From Coriaria nepalensis (Eukaryota > Streptophyta > Magnoliopsida > Cucurbitales > Coriariaceae): DNA of 64,000 bases. The stretch's first letter is position 1; each line of letters begins with the position of its first letter. Below, in pieces: positions 36,174 through 47,683 of the stretch. The notes under the pieces are model-generated. The model did no database searches. It worked only from the letters and a program-made list of their open reading frames with translations, and was not told the DNA's origin. The position numbers and the translations under genes were made by a program. The stretch covers positions 5,959,501 to 6,023,500 of the forward strand of contig CP114497.1 of NCBI GenBank assembly GCA_027186245.1. Direction: 5' to 3'.

Positions 36174-39100
36174 ATGTCGGTGGGGGGTATGCCACTACCA
36201 CGATTGACGAAAGCCAGCTACAACAACTGGAGCATCCCAATGCGAACACTACTCGGTGCCCAAGACGTATGGGAAGTAGTCGAAGAAGGTTTTGAAGAAC
36301 CGGCTGCAAACACAGTTCAGACGACGAATCAGGTAAAGGCGTTGAAAGAAACGCGAATGAAGGACAAGACAACGTTATACATGTTGTTCCAAGCGGTTGA
36401 CGAGTCGGATTTTGAAAAGATAGCGAGCGCAACAACTGCCAAGGAAGCATGGGATACGTTGCAAAAAGTTTTCAAGGGGGTCGGCCGAGTAAAGCAAGTA
36501 AGACTCTAAACTCTACGCGGCGAGTTGGAGGGTATGAAGATGAAGGAGTCAGAAGGTGTATCCGACTACATCACGCGTGTGCAAACCGTGGTAAATCAGC
36601 TCAAGTGCAACGGTGAAATTCTAAAGGACTCAAAGGTCGTGGAGAAAATTCTGCGGTCGCTAACTGACAATTTCGAGAATGTCGTTTGCGCCATCGAAGA
36701 GTCGAAGGACTTAGAGAGCCTAACTATTGATGATCTCGCTGGGTTGCTAGAGGCATACGAGCAACACAAGAAGAAGAAGAACGAGTCGCTTGAGGAAGCA
36801 CTGCAAGCCAAAGTGTCTATCAAAGACGAAAAGGTACTATATACTCAAAACTTTCGTGGTAGAGGGCGCAGCCGTGGAGGTCGCAGCAATAGTCATGGTG
36901 GTAGAGGCCGCAGTCGAGGTGGATATTATGAGGAGAAGGGGCAGTCAAGCCAACAAAATTGGCGAGGTAGAGGACGTGGCCGTGGGAGAGGCGGCCGGTC
37001 AAATCACTCGAATGTCGAGTGCTATAAGTGTGGCAAATACGGTCACTATACGAAGGACTGCAACTCCGATAAGTGTTACAATTGCGGCAAGGTCGGGTAT
37101 TACGTAAAAGATTGCTATGCCGAGAAGAAAGTGGAGGAGAACACCAACCTTGTCATAGAGGATGAGACGAAAGAAGGGTTTCTCATGATGGCATACAACG
37201 ATATCAATACCGATAGCGACATAGTTTGGTACCTTGACACCGGTGCAAGCAACCACATGTGCGGGCACAAGCACCTATTCAAGGAGATGCGAGAGGTTGA
37301 AGATGGACACGTGTCGTTCGGAGACGCGTCAAAGATCCAAGTAAAAGGCCAAGGTACGGTTCACTATTTACAAAAAGGTGCTATGGAAGGGTCAATCGAG
37401 AATGTTTATTACGTACCTGATCTTAAAAGCAATATTTTGAGTATGGGGCAACTCATGGAGAAGGGATACTCAGTATTCATGAAAAACCGGGTACTACAAT
37501 TAAAGGACAATCGAGGGCATTTGGTAGCACGAGTCGAAATGGCCAAAAATCGCATGTACAAGCTTAACTTGCGAAACGTGCATGAAAAATGTCTACAAGT
37601 CGACAAGGAAGACAAATCACAGTTGTGGCATCTAAGGTTCGGTCACCTTCATTACGGTGGCTTAAAGGAATTGGCCAAGAAGAACATGGTCCATGGGCTA
37701 CCGGACATGGACTACACCACAAAGTTTTGCGAAGGATGTTTACTTGGCAAGCAAGCAAGGACCTCATTTCCGAAAAAGGCAGAATACCGTGCGGAAAAAC
37801 CACTCGAGCTCATACATACCGATATTTGCGGACTGATCACTCCAAAATCTTTTGGTGAAAAAAGATACTTTATTACATTTATTGATGACTACACTCGGAA
37901 AACGTGGGTCTACTTTCTAAAAGAAAAATCTGAAGCTCTAAATTCATTCAAGAAGTTCAAACTGTTGGTAGAAAAAACCACCGGCATGTTCATCAAAGTT
38001 GTCAGGTCAGATAGAGGCGGGAGTACACATCAACCGTCTTCATGAATTTTTGCGAGGAACAAGGCATCAAGTGATTATTGACTGCACCATATTCGCCTCA
38101 ACAAAACGGTGTGGCAGAGAGAAAGAATCAGACCATTCTCAACATGGTCCGATCGATGATTAAGAGCAAGAAAATGCCGAAGGAATTTTGGGCGGAAGCG
38201 GTGCTATGTGTAGTCTATGTGCAAAATCGATGCCCTCATGTGAAGTTGGAAGATCAAACACCGCAAGAAGCATGGAGCGGACAAAAACCAACAGTGTCTC
38301 ACTTAAAGGTGTTCGGTAGTGTGGCCTACGCGCATGTACCGGATCAAAGAAGGACCAAGCTCGATGACAAAAGCAAAAGGTACATCTTTATCGGTTATGA
38401 TGAAAAGACAAAAGGTTTCAAGTTGTTTGATTCAATAAAGAAGAAAGTAGTGGTCAGCCGAGATGTGCATGTAAACGAGTCAAGTTCGTGGGATTGGGAA
38501 AAATCAACGGAGGTGATATTCGAGAAAGAAGAATCATCTACTGGTACAATCACTACACCAACAAACACACTGGAAAATCCACCAACAATCGATGATGAAG
38601 ATGAGCCAAGACAACCAAGGATGCGAAGCATGCAAGATTTGTATGACTCGACAAGTGAGGTACATTTAATTTGTCTTTTGGCGGATGCCGAAACAATTAC
38701 ATTCGAGGAAGTGGTACGAAATGAGAAGTGGCAAGCAGCCATGAATGAAGAAATAAAAGCAATTGAGCGAAACCAAACTTAGGAGCTGGTTGAATTGCCA
38801 AAAGGAAGTCAGCCCATAGGAGTAAAATGGGTATACAAAAAGAAGATGAACGCTCAAGGCGAGATAGAGCGGTACAAGGCAAGGCTAGTTGCAAAGGGCT
38901 ATCGACAAAAGGCGGGGATGGACTATGATGAAATATTTGCCCCGGTTACAAGAATGGAGACGATTCGCCTTCTCAATGCTCAAGCAGCTCAATTCAAATG
39001 GAAAAATTTTCAAATAGATGTCAAGTCAGCATTTTGGAATGGCGTGCTAGAAGAAGAGGTGTACGTGGAGTAACCACTCGGGTACATGAAAATTGGGGAA

Positions 39101-40239
39101 GAAAATAAGGTGCTGAAATTGAAGAAGGCACTTTATGGATTGAAACAAGCACCTCGAGCTTGGAATACCCGCATCGACACTTACTTCAAGAAGAACAGGT
39201 TTATTCAATGTCCATACGAGCATGCACTATACGTGAAAAAGAATGAAGGTAATTTGCTCTTTATATTGATGACCTCATCTTTATGGGGAACAATAGTGAA
39301 ATGATAGAGGAATTTAAAAAAGTGATGACTCGGGAATTCGAGATGACGGACTTGGGTTTGATGAAGTACTTCCTTGGTCTGGAGGTTAGACAAGAAAAAA
39401 CTGGGATTTTTGTGTCACAAGAAACATATGCAAAAGAAGTTCTAAAAAGGAACAAAATGGCGGATTGCAACCCGGTATTGACACCCATGGAACCCGGGGT
39501 GAAACTTTCTAAGTTTGATGGTGGAGAATAAGTAGATGCGACCAAATACCGAAGTTTAGTTGGGAGTCTTCGCTATCTCACATGCCCAAGGCTAGACATT
39601 TCTTATAGCGTTGGAGTTGTAAGTCGATTCATAGAGGAGCCGGTCTACACGCATTTAAAAGCAGTAAAGAGAATTTTGCGGTATATTCGGGGAACCGAAT
39701 CCCTTGGATTATTCTACACCAAAACCGAAGATTTCATGCTAATGGGATATTCCGATAACGATTGGTGCGGTGACGTGGATGATCGAAAGAGTACATCGGG
39801 ATATGTGTTCTTTTTGGGGGACACGGCATTCACTTGGCTGTCGAAGAAACAACCAGTCGTGACACTCTCTACGTGCGAAGCAGAGTATGTGGCAGCAGGA
39901 GGTTGTGTGTGTCATGTGATCTTGTTGAGAAGATTATTGAAGGAGCTAGATTTTACTCAAGAGAAGGCCACACAAAGTTACTTGGACAGTAGATCAGCGA
40001 TCGAATTGGAAAAGAATCTTGTCCATCATGAAAGAAGCAAGCATATTGACCTGAAGTTCCATTTCATCCGGGAGCACGTGAAGGAAAAAGAGATAGAACT
40101 GGTACATGTGAAAAGCGAGGACCAAGCAACTGACATCTTTACAAAGCCACTGTCCACAAGACTATTTGAGAAAATGAAAAATCTACTCGGCATGAAGGAC
40201 AGAAGAGAATTAAGTTTAAGGAAGGGTGTTGATGAATAA
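36174..40239 (+). pseudogene. Copia gag-pol polyprotein gene, broken by stops and frameshifts
   Basis: Encodes, in order: a gag head (from 36174), two CCHC knuckles (CYKCGKYGHYTKDC near 37020, CYNCGKVGYYVKDC near 37075), the protease motif DTGAS (near 37237), a pre-integrase block (LWHLRFGH near 37624), the integrase core (HTDICG, FIDDY and later PQQNGVAERKN), reverse transcriptase (ARLVAKGYRQ, YGLKQAPRAW, YIDD near 39262) and RNase H (CEAEYVAA, and the SKHIDLKFHFIRE tail). Breaks: TAA at 36507, a one-base loss near 38018-38022, TGA at 38072, TAG at 38780, TAA at 39071, a frameshift near 39255 and TAA at 39529. Most stops look like single C-to-T or G-to-A changes of sense codons. It cannot make a full polyprotein. 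Lineage within copia is not certain. Confidence 0.93.
40213..40226 (+). other. Polypurine tract of the copia element
   Basis: The purine-rich 'aaggaaggg' (with 'taagttt' before it) immediately precedes the 3' LTR at 40227. This is the expected place for plus-strand priming. Confidence 0.8.
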
Positions 40240-40651
40240 ACTTAATTTGCCATTAAATTTGTGACTGCATAGTGGATAGTTTTTTGAGGCTGATTAAGGA
40301 GCGAATTTGAAAAGGCAATTCTAGATCATTCTGGGCAAATGAGGAGTCTATTTGATGTGCCTTGAAGTCTAGTTTCTGATGGTTCAAGTTTCAAGTCGTT
40401 TGGAGTTACATATAATAAGTTATTGCAGTTTTAGTAACCAATTGTCAGATTTAATTATTGCTGTTTAGAATTCTGTTTTTACATTTATGTTGTATACGAA
40501 TTTCAAGAGTCTTAAGAGTCTATAAATAGAATTGTATTCTGTTGTGAGAAAGGTGTGAGAGAGGAAAAAATACAAAAAGATAGTTTGAATGATAAAAGAG
40601 TTTTGAGATTTGTATCTCTTTCCTCCACCGAAATATATCATATTATTAACA
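40227..40651 (+). repeat. 3' LTR of the copia element
   Basis: Same TGTTGATG...ATTAACA sequence as the 5' LTR. It is 7 bp longer because 'gttcaag' is repeated near 40382. It is followed by the target duplication ATTTC. Confidence 0.95.
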
Positions 40652-41215
40652 ATTTCACTACTAATAAAAAGATGAAAAATTGATTCATCAGATCTAAGAA
40701 GAAAACAATGGCAAGCAGAAGGGAAGGGAATGGACATCCTTTTAATGTTACTATGCACTGCAATTGCATTGTTGAAAAGTTTCCAGCAAAAATATTTGAT
40801 TTTTAAAAGGCAATTAATATTGCACGGGTGGATAAAATAAGGGACCTGGCCTGCTTTGAAGGATATGGAGCGCCAAGCTGACTTGACAGAGAAAAGACCA
40901 TCCTTGGAAGGAGTCCAAATTCTCAAATCGTCATCCGAGGAGAAGGACGGAATAGCCTGCTCAATCAAAGCAATCTTATCAGGATTTAAGTCATAGTCTA
41001 GCCAAACTCTAGAAGAAACCGTTTCCTTAAGGGAAATCAGAGGGAGAGCCTCCTGATCCAAAGAGAGCACACCCGCTCCCCAATTATCATGCCAAAGGCT
41101 AGTAGAATTCTCATTGCCAACACTCTATCTGTAATATTCCAGGAAAAGAGAGACAATTGAAACCATTTGCTTCCAAGACCTAAGACAGTTTCAATTTACA
41201 CCAAAGAGAATTTAC
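40652..41215 (-). mobile_element. LINE remnant, zinc-binding RVT region
   Basis: The minus-strand frame from 41070 down to 40657 contains 'RIWTPSKDGLFSVKSAWRS' and 'INCLLKIKYFCWKLFNNAI', the typical zf-RVT region after a plant LINE reverse transcriptase. Traces continue in other frames up to about 41215. It is the upstream half of the fragment at 35080-35720. Confidence 0.8.
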
Positions 41216-41630
41216 ACGATGATCAGTATTTTGTGGGGGCCAATAAATAGAGTATGACATTGCTGCGTATCATTATAGGGTGAGATAACCAGCTCAAGTG
41301 CAACTATGAGGACATTCAGTTAAATTATTCAATTTCTAAAACTTTATATTTATATTTATATTTATTTTATTTCTTTCTTTCTTTCATAACTATATGAATA
41401 ATTATTTTAACTAAAACATAAAGAGAAGATGAAGTGAGTGGTTGAGAAGTGAGGAAATGGGATATGGGAAAGAAAAATCAAAAAAGGAAACATTGACACT
41501 TGTACTGCACTCTTGTGGTTTCATTCAGTTATTGGTTAGAACATTGAAGCCTTTGGTGAAAGATTCTTCAGAGGGCAAAAATACATTTTGCTTTTATGGA
41601 CCTGTGGTCCGTATTACAGCAAAAAACCCT

Positions 41631-41760
41631 GCTTGTAGCAGTAAGCTTTTTTTGGCAATTGCAATTGCTTGTAGCAGTAAGCTTTTTTTGGCAATTGCTT
41701 GTAGCAGTAAGCTTTTTTTGGCAATTGCATGTAGCCAAAAAGCCTGCTTGTAGCAGTAAC
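41631..41760 (+). repeat. Minisatellite, 30-36-bp unit
   Basis: 'gcttgtagcagtaagctttt' followed by 'tttggcaattg' begins at 41631, 41667 and 41697, with a partial fourth unit near 41745. The overlapping plus-strand reading frames (for example CSSKLFLAIA repeated) are by-products of the repeat. Confidence 0.9.
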
Positions 41761-41819
41761 CTGATTAGTTTGCAGCTTTTATCATATGTTAACCATCATG
41801 CAAAACGTCGAAAATAATT

Positions 41820-42260
41820 GTATGTGAACAAGGCCATAAGAAATTTAGTAAGACATTATATTGGGTTTGAGGTGAGGCCCAAGAGGAAACTTGGACCGGC
41901 CTTTATGGGTTAGAAAACAAATATCCTAACAGAACTTTGCCGGATCACTTTTATTATCCGACTATAAATAAGACTAACCCAATTGTTAGGGTCAGAATCA
42001 TTATCTTGCTCCTCTCATTTGGTCTACACCGCGCGAACTGAAATTTCTCTCTCTCGATTATAGGGTTTTGAGTGATTTATATATTCTTAGTTGCGATTGC
42101 TTGGTTTCTCAGTTTGATCTTTATCCTTCTGGTTACTAACAGTTGCGTTTCCTTTATCAGCCCCGTGGAGTAGCCTTTACGGCAAACCACATAATCTTGT
42201 GTGTCTTATCTCTTAGCTTTATTTTGTGTCTTAATGTATGATGCCCGTATATAAACTGAT
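41820..42260 (+). repeat. LTR fragment with copia-like R/U5
   Basis: A TATA box 'actataaataag' at about 41961 is followed about 200 nt later by 'accacataatcttgtgtgtc' (near 42190), close to the phrase often found near the end of plant copia LTRs. No paired LTR or internal region was found nearby. The ends are approximate. Confidence 0.45.
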
Positions 42261-42424
42261 CGGTATCAACTCACGCAAAACCTAGATACATTGAATCTAG
42301 GTTTGCATGAAATCGATAAAAGATCAACAAAGTAATTGAACTTCTATGATAAAAGCCAAACACATTATTAGTGCTAGCTTACAAAAAGTGTAGTCAATTA
42401 GTTGAGAAAGATAATTAGAGATAC

Positions 42425-42790
42425 CTGGATTACTTGCTACAAATCTTATAACGGTCCATCCCGTCTTAGGCACCGAAAAAGTGTTGGCTTCAGGTGGATT
42501 GACCAAATTATATCCTAAAGGGTCGGTTTCATTGTCGAAATTTCCGTACCATCTTCCAACTACATAGTAACTATAGCCATGCAAATGCATCGGATGACTA
42601 ACCGAACCTCCAAGAAGATCAGTCCCTTGAAACATAATCTTGAACGACTCATTGTAATTCAACACCTGCACCTTCGTCCCTTGGCTAATGTTCCTTCGTA
42701 CAAGCATCCAAATCACAATCTCTATAGGTGAAGTTAAGCATAATAGGCGACCTTTCTGGAAAATCGGATGTGTAATCGGAGGTAATGTTC
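42425..42790 (-). pseudogene. Laccase pseudogene, single surviving exon (exon 6 equivalent)
   Basis: Matches exon 6 of the laccase at 29446-34358, including the copper-binding [14 protein letters not shown] block and the splice-site sequences at both ends (acceptor at 42791-42792, donor at 42424-42423). The exon is 366 nt rather than 359, so the reading frame is lost, and the first part ends at an in-frame TAG near the indel. No exon 5 lies upstream and no exon 7 downstream. It is a relic of a tandem laccase duplication broken up by transposons. Confidence 0.88.
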
Positions 42791-42936
42791 CTGATTGATG
42801 TTTATTGGATGAAAACTTTATGAGAACCATACATGTAAACATAGTGTGTACAATACTGAATCAAGATCCTTGTGTATTTGAAAATGACAACTACAAACCC
42901 TGTATGTTTTAAGACTACAATTATTAATTCTTGTCT

Positions 42937-43030
42937 TACGGTGGGCAAAAGTCCAGGACAGGATGGTCCCGGTCCCAACTTTCACAATACTGATGCCGAT
43001 ATTAGGACCTTGTGGCGCTGTTGAAGATGG
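42937..43030. mobile_element. MITE end fragment next to laccase pseudo-exon
   Basis: 'acggtgggcaaaagtccagg' at about 42939 matches the 'ggtgggcaaaagtcc' end of the element at 54890-55232. It is followed by a similar 'tgatgccgatattagg' block. Only one end is present. Confidence 0.5.
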
Positions 43031-43349
43031 AGGGCTATTATTCAAACAGCTGGGAATCGTTGATTCAGGTTCAATCATGCACTGGAGAAGTGATCCAATT
43101 CTTCTTCCTTAACGCCGAGTCTCGCTTGGGCTTTGCATGCTGTCAGTGTTGTTAGGATCATTCAACATGATTGCTGGCCTGCATTACTCCGCTCGCTAGG
43201 GTTTACTATGATTGAGAGTGATAAACTAGAGAATTACTGTGATAAGGTTGCTTTTCTTTCACCTTCTATTCCATCTGTCAATTATACTGAATGCCCTCTC
43301 ATTGAGATGTTTCCTTTATTAAATAGAAAAGAATCAATTTAATAGAGCC

Positions 43350-43599
43350 TTAAACTCATGATAATTGCAGTTGATTATTACTAAATATGGAAGTATGAAT
43401 ATTAACAAATATATCCAGCTAAGCTATGAACAATTATAGAAAATCTTAATTAATATATCAATCTGAATGATATTAATCCGTCGACACCCCCCTCAAATTG
43501 ATGTTGGTTGATCAAGAAGCATCAATTTGTTCACAAGAAAGTAATGACGTTGATGAGTCCTAGCTTGGTAAATACATTATCAATTTGAAGATTCGTGGA
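43350..43599 (-). mobile_element. Copia 3' end (RNase H tail, polypurine tract, LTR start)
   Basis: On the minus strand, 43580-43500 reads 'LQIDNVFTKLGLINV', the usual RNase H tail of copia pol. It is followed by the polypurine tract 'tttgaggggggtg' (about 43492-43480) and an LTR-like start TGTCGACGG. The upstream part of this element is cut off by the gypsy LTR at 43600. Confidence 0.55.
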
Positions 43600-45269
43600 T
43601 GTAATGCCCCGCCCTACTGGCTGATGTCCCCATCGAATGCTTTGGAGGGAACACACATAGTTAGTAGGGGACATTACTTTTATTTCCTTACTTTAAAATC
43701 TTTTTTGCTGAAGTAACGTAAATTTTGAAATTTTTTTATAAAACTATAAGTGAAATATTATCACAGGAAATAAATCCCAAAACCTTTGAGCAAGAAAAAT
43801 TATGTTTCAAAATATGTACTTATATAAATTCATCCAAGAGGTGTGGATTTTTTTCAAGCTTCTTGCCTTCCCACAAGTTGTGTCTCATTTATACAATCTC
43901 ACGTGGTTGAGCTTCTTCATTCGCCCGATCCTTAATTTATAGTTTTACCTTTGTGATTCCTAACAATATAAGGTAAACGTCTATGAATCAGAAGCTCAGT
44001 AAGTATAGGGGCCTACTCACCCGTATTAATCTTTTAATGATTATTAGTGCTTTCACGACTCATAGTTAGCATGCATGAATTCAATCTTTTTATATGTTGG
44101 GGCCCTGAAAATGCTGCCGTCGACATTTCACCTCATATCTAATCAACTGTCCATTATTACCATTACAACGATCCACTATGACCTTTTTTTAACATTATCT
44201 GGCAACACCTCTCTTTAATATTATGCATATGTATATTTATGATCTTTACCTACTTTAGCATAACATTAATTTTTTTTTAAATCAGATGTATGAACCTGCA
44301 TCGCGTCCATACTAGTCTCGATCTTATTTCTAGCATGTACTACTTTATTCCTACTTATCATACTATACAACATTCATAATCTTAACATCAACCTTGGCAT
44401 AATAAATGTTATCTTTGATTCATCATGCCTATGAATGATTATACTATCCTCAAATCATTATAATAATTATATTCTTATGTTGTAGTGATGTTATACTTAC
44501 AGCTTTTCAAGGAAGGTCGATGCCTAAATCTCCTTTTCCTTCTTTCTCCTTTTCTTTTTCTCTCTCTTTATTTTCTTTTCTCTTCATTTTTCTTAGTGAT
44601 TATAACTAATGGGTTGTGGCTTTTATAGTGAGATTTAGCCATGCCACTTTGTATATGATTATGACAAGTGTATGTCATCCGTCTAGGCACTATTCTTTAG
44701 TGATGACTAATCCAAGATAGTTAATGCTTAAGTTGATATTATGATCCTAAGGCAGAGGCATGTGAGATTAGTCATGCCACTTAGCATATAATTGTAACAA
44801 GTGTATATCATATATTTGGATAACTATCCTTTTGTGATAACTAACCTAAAGTAATTAATGCTTAGGCTAGTGTTCAAATTCACTTAATCTGCATCGATCC
44901 CGTATGAGAAAACTTAGAGACCGAGGTCTCAAATAGTGTCTCGTGCTGAGTTTCTGATCCAGACCGAGATCATTTCTTCTTTCCTAAACCAAGGTCTTTT
45001 CTATTTTCCAAGCTAAGGTCTTCCCAGACCGAGGTCTTCTCTAACTAAGGTCTTCTCTGCTTCCCTAGACCGCGGTCTCAAATACGTCTCTCGGTCTGAG
45101 CTCCTTGCACATAGAGGTCATCGACCATGTCGACCTATTCACATATGGAAGACGTCGACCCCGTCGACCTCTTCACATATTTTGTTTGAAGGCGTGAACT
45201 CCTTCAAACTTATTTTCTCATTACTATGCCTAGTATGCAAATATTGAGAGAAGGGGGAGGGGGGTTACA
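43600..45269 (-). repeat. Gypsy (chromovirus-like) LTR
   Basis: On the minus strand the sequence after the polypurine tract begins TGTAACCCC at 45269 and runs to ATTACA at 43600, giving TG...CA ends with TGTAA/TTACA inverted tips and about 1,670 bp. The junction upstream (feature at 45270-45310) is diagnostic. A matching second LTR is not found in the window. Confidence 0.65.
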
Positions 45270-45310
45270 GTCTCCCCTCCTTATAATAATTTTGTCCTCG
45301 AAATTCTAGT
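45270..45310 (-). other. Gypsy polypurine tract and LTR junction
   Basis: On the minus strand, 'atttcgaggacaaaatt' followed by 'aaggaggggagactgtaac' is the well-known ending of plant Tekay/Del-type gypsy elements, just before the 3' LTR. It fixes the orientation of the truncated element. Confidence 0.8.
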
Positions 45311-45799
45311 CACCTTAAATTTCACCCAATGCTTCTTGCAAACATGCTTACATTAATCATTTCCTTTATTCTATACGGAGAGCGATATCCTTCCGCTTCC
45401 AAACTTTGTGATGCCCTTCCTACTAGCTATATTGCTAATGGAAATACCTTAGTGAAATAGTTATATACTCTCACTATAATACAAACTAGGCCTTGTGTGA
45501 TTACCGACGCACTCATGCTCATGCTTGTGGCACATCTTACACTATTTTCTACAGATGCATACATCAGGCACGTCTTACAATGTCATCTATAGATTCCTAC
45601 TCCAAGCACATCTTACACTATCATTTGAGAGGTCGGTAAGGACCAAGACTTATTATGTATATAAAGCATGATTATAACAACTATAACTCTATATAACATC
45701 TGATATAACTAGTCGGTGTGTTATAAACTCGGAAACCATTTTTAGGTACAACACGAAATACATTCAGACTTTCTTAAAACTCTGTTTAAATCCACATTA

Positions 45800-46690
45800 T
45801 GTTTCCTTGGAGATGGTAAATAATTAGTGTTAGATTTTTCCTACTGCCATTCGTTCCACCTTGGGTCATTACAAAACTTAGCAATATGCCCCCCTCGTTC
45901 GCAGGTAAAGCATTCCCCAATTCTAACTCTACATTCTCCAACATGACCTTTGCCACACTTACCACAATGGCCAAAAGGTTTTTCTTGTGCCTACGAACTT
46001 TGAAACTTATTCTTTTTATTTTGTACTCCATCCTGACTTGACCCATAATTCCTATTGCCAAACCTCTTCTTATTATTCCATCGAGATCTAAAATTCTACT
46101 AGTTTTCACGGACTGTTGGTGTAAAAGTTTGGACATAACCTTGGGTTCCGGAAGTTGCTCCTACTACATATTCTTTCTTTGCATTTTCCTTATATTCTTG
46201 CTCCCGAATTGCTCATACTCGATTGATCCTCATTGCCTTATCTGCCACTTTTGAGAAAGGCACATCGTCCATATCTACTATTTCCAAGTCCGTGTGAGTG
46301 TCGGAGTCGAGGCTTTCTTAAAGTGTTTTTACCTTCAAAGTATTAGTAGCCACCATGTGCGATGCATATATGGACAGCTCGTCAAATTTCTGGAGCAATT
46401 CTTCTATGGTCAGGTGGCCTGTACGAAGGTTCAGGAATTCCTTTTCTTCCTCTTCTACCAAGGCCACAGTTATATACATATCTTCTATTATCGTTTGAAA
46501 CTCAAGCCAAGTCATTGTTTCATTATTGTGGATACTTACCATAATATCCCACCAATAACTTGCATCATCCTGTAGCAGACATGCGGTCCGACACTCTTTC
46601 TCGGGTACAGATTCAGTGTTGTTGCTTCTGGAACAGTTGGTGGTGTTTGGAGAAAAACCACAATATGAGTTTTCTAGTAATTTCAACATT
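45800..46690 (-). mobile_element. Ty3/gypsy gag remnant
   Basis: The minus-strand frame 46689-46318 has a Retrotrans_gag core: 'DDASYWWDIM', 'TMTWLEFQTIIEDMY', 'KEFLNLRTGHLTIEELLQKF' and 'YASHMVATN'. Lower down (about 45985-45850), in a shifted frame, there is zinc-knuckle-like sequence (CGKCGKG, then CFTCERGGHIAKFC). The protease, reverse transcriptase and integrase expected before the LTR at 45269 are absent, so about 4 kb of pol has been lost. Confidence 0.75.
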
Positions 46691-46891
46691 TCTGCAAAAA
46701 ATCAATGCTATATATGGTAGAAAAAAAGCATCAATTGGTATCATAAAGGAACAGTGATATTCATAAACCCCTCTTTTACAAGGGACGTGTCACTAGTATG
46801 CAATATTTTTTTGCGAAATAAACATCTTTTCAGTTCCCTCATGGATGCAGCAAAAAAACTATTTATACTTTACTCATATTTTTCTTCTCAG

Positions 46892-47207
46892 GGTAATGAC
46901 CATTCATCTGGAATCTGGCAATCTGAAGGATATGCTTCCATGCCCAAGGGCACCTCAGGTGTAACGATCATGCAAATCCATGGGCAACAGGTAACAACTC
47001 TACAACTAAGAATATAAAATGGAGATTTGAAGTACTACAATTATAACCTAGTTGCCACCAATCTCTATGATACATGGTTCCTGGTAAATGTAATCCACAA
47101 CGTTGATCAAGGAAAGGTGATGGTTTTCGTTGAGTCAAGAAGCTCGAGGTGAATAATCAAGGACCGGGGACTTGTATTTCCAATGCAGAGTTTATGCTGC
47201 ACCAGCT
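46892..47207 (+). pseudogene. Citrate-binding-protein-like (alginate lyase fold) exon remnant
   Basis: After an acceptor-like 'tttcttctcag' (46881-46891) the frame reads 'SSGIWQSEGYASMPKGTSGV' and then 'TIMQIHG', the core of plant citrate-binding protein. A TAA at about 47015 ends the frame. Downstream, in-line traces 'LYDTWFLVNVIHNVDQGKV' (about 47060-47120) and, after a shift, 'GDLYFQCRVYAA' (about 47165-47203) complete the C-terminal part. The N-terminal exon is missing. It is a broken copy with no expected product. Confidence 0.75.
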
Positions 47208-47683
47208 AATTCTAGCAATTTCATGGAGTCTAGATCGAAAGGGATCAAAATTTTCTAGAAGTGATTGCTTGATGTAAGAAACTATGTATAAATCTTAACA
47301 ATATAATATATACAAGAGATATCACATCATATGTTGTCAAATCCAAAACGAAGTCCTTTATTGCAAACCCAAGCATTTGGAAGCGAAAGAAGAGAACAAG
47401 CATCACATACATAACGAAAAAGTCATTTCACTATAAACTTTCATACCCTCGTTGATTTGGATTTTTCTTTGTTACAAACGAAACCGATCGAAACAATTTT
47501 GATGCAAACACCAAACCTTATTGTTTTATAAAACTCACCATATAGGAAAGACCAAAAGAATTAAATGAATGAAATACTTTATCGAAATCATAAGAAATAG
47601 AAAAACACGAGTGGAAAAGAATAATATTATATATATCTACAGTAGTAGGGCACTATATGGATGATGCAGTATGAATAAGAAGC

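Larger units (their letters stand above)
35721..40651 (+). mobile_element. Full-length Ty1/copia LTR retrotransposon, inactivated
   Basis: Complete structure: 418-bp 5' LTR, PBS, gag-pol, polypurine tract and 425-bp 3' LTR. It is flanked on both sides by the 5-bp target duplication ATTTC (35716-35720 and 40652-40656). Total length is 4,931 bp. The domain order protease, integrase, reverse transcriptase, RNase H is that of copia. It inserted into a minus-strand LINE. The two LTRs differ at about 12 positions plus one 7-bp indel, that is about 3%, so the insertion is fairly recent but not new. Confidence 0.96.

Noticed and set aside
41442..41817. Plus-strand frames with CSSKLFLAIA repeats
   Set aside because: Translation of a minisatellite, not a gene.
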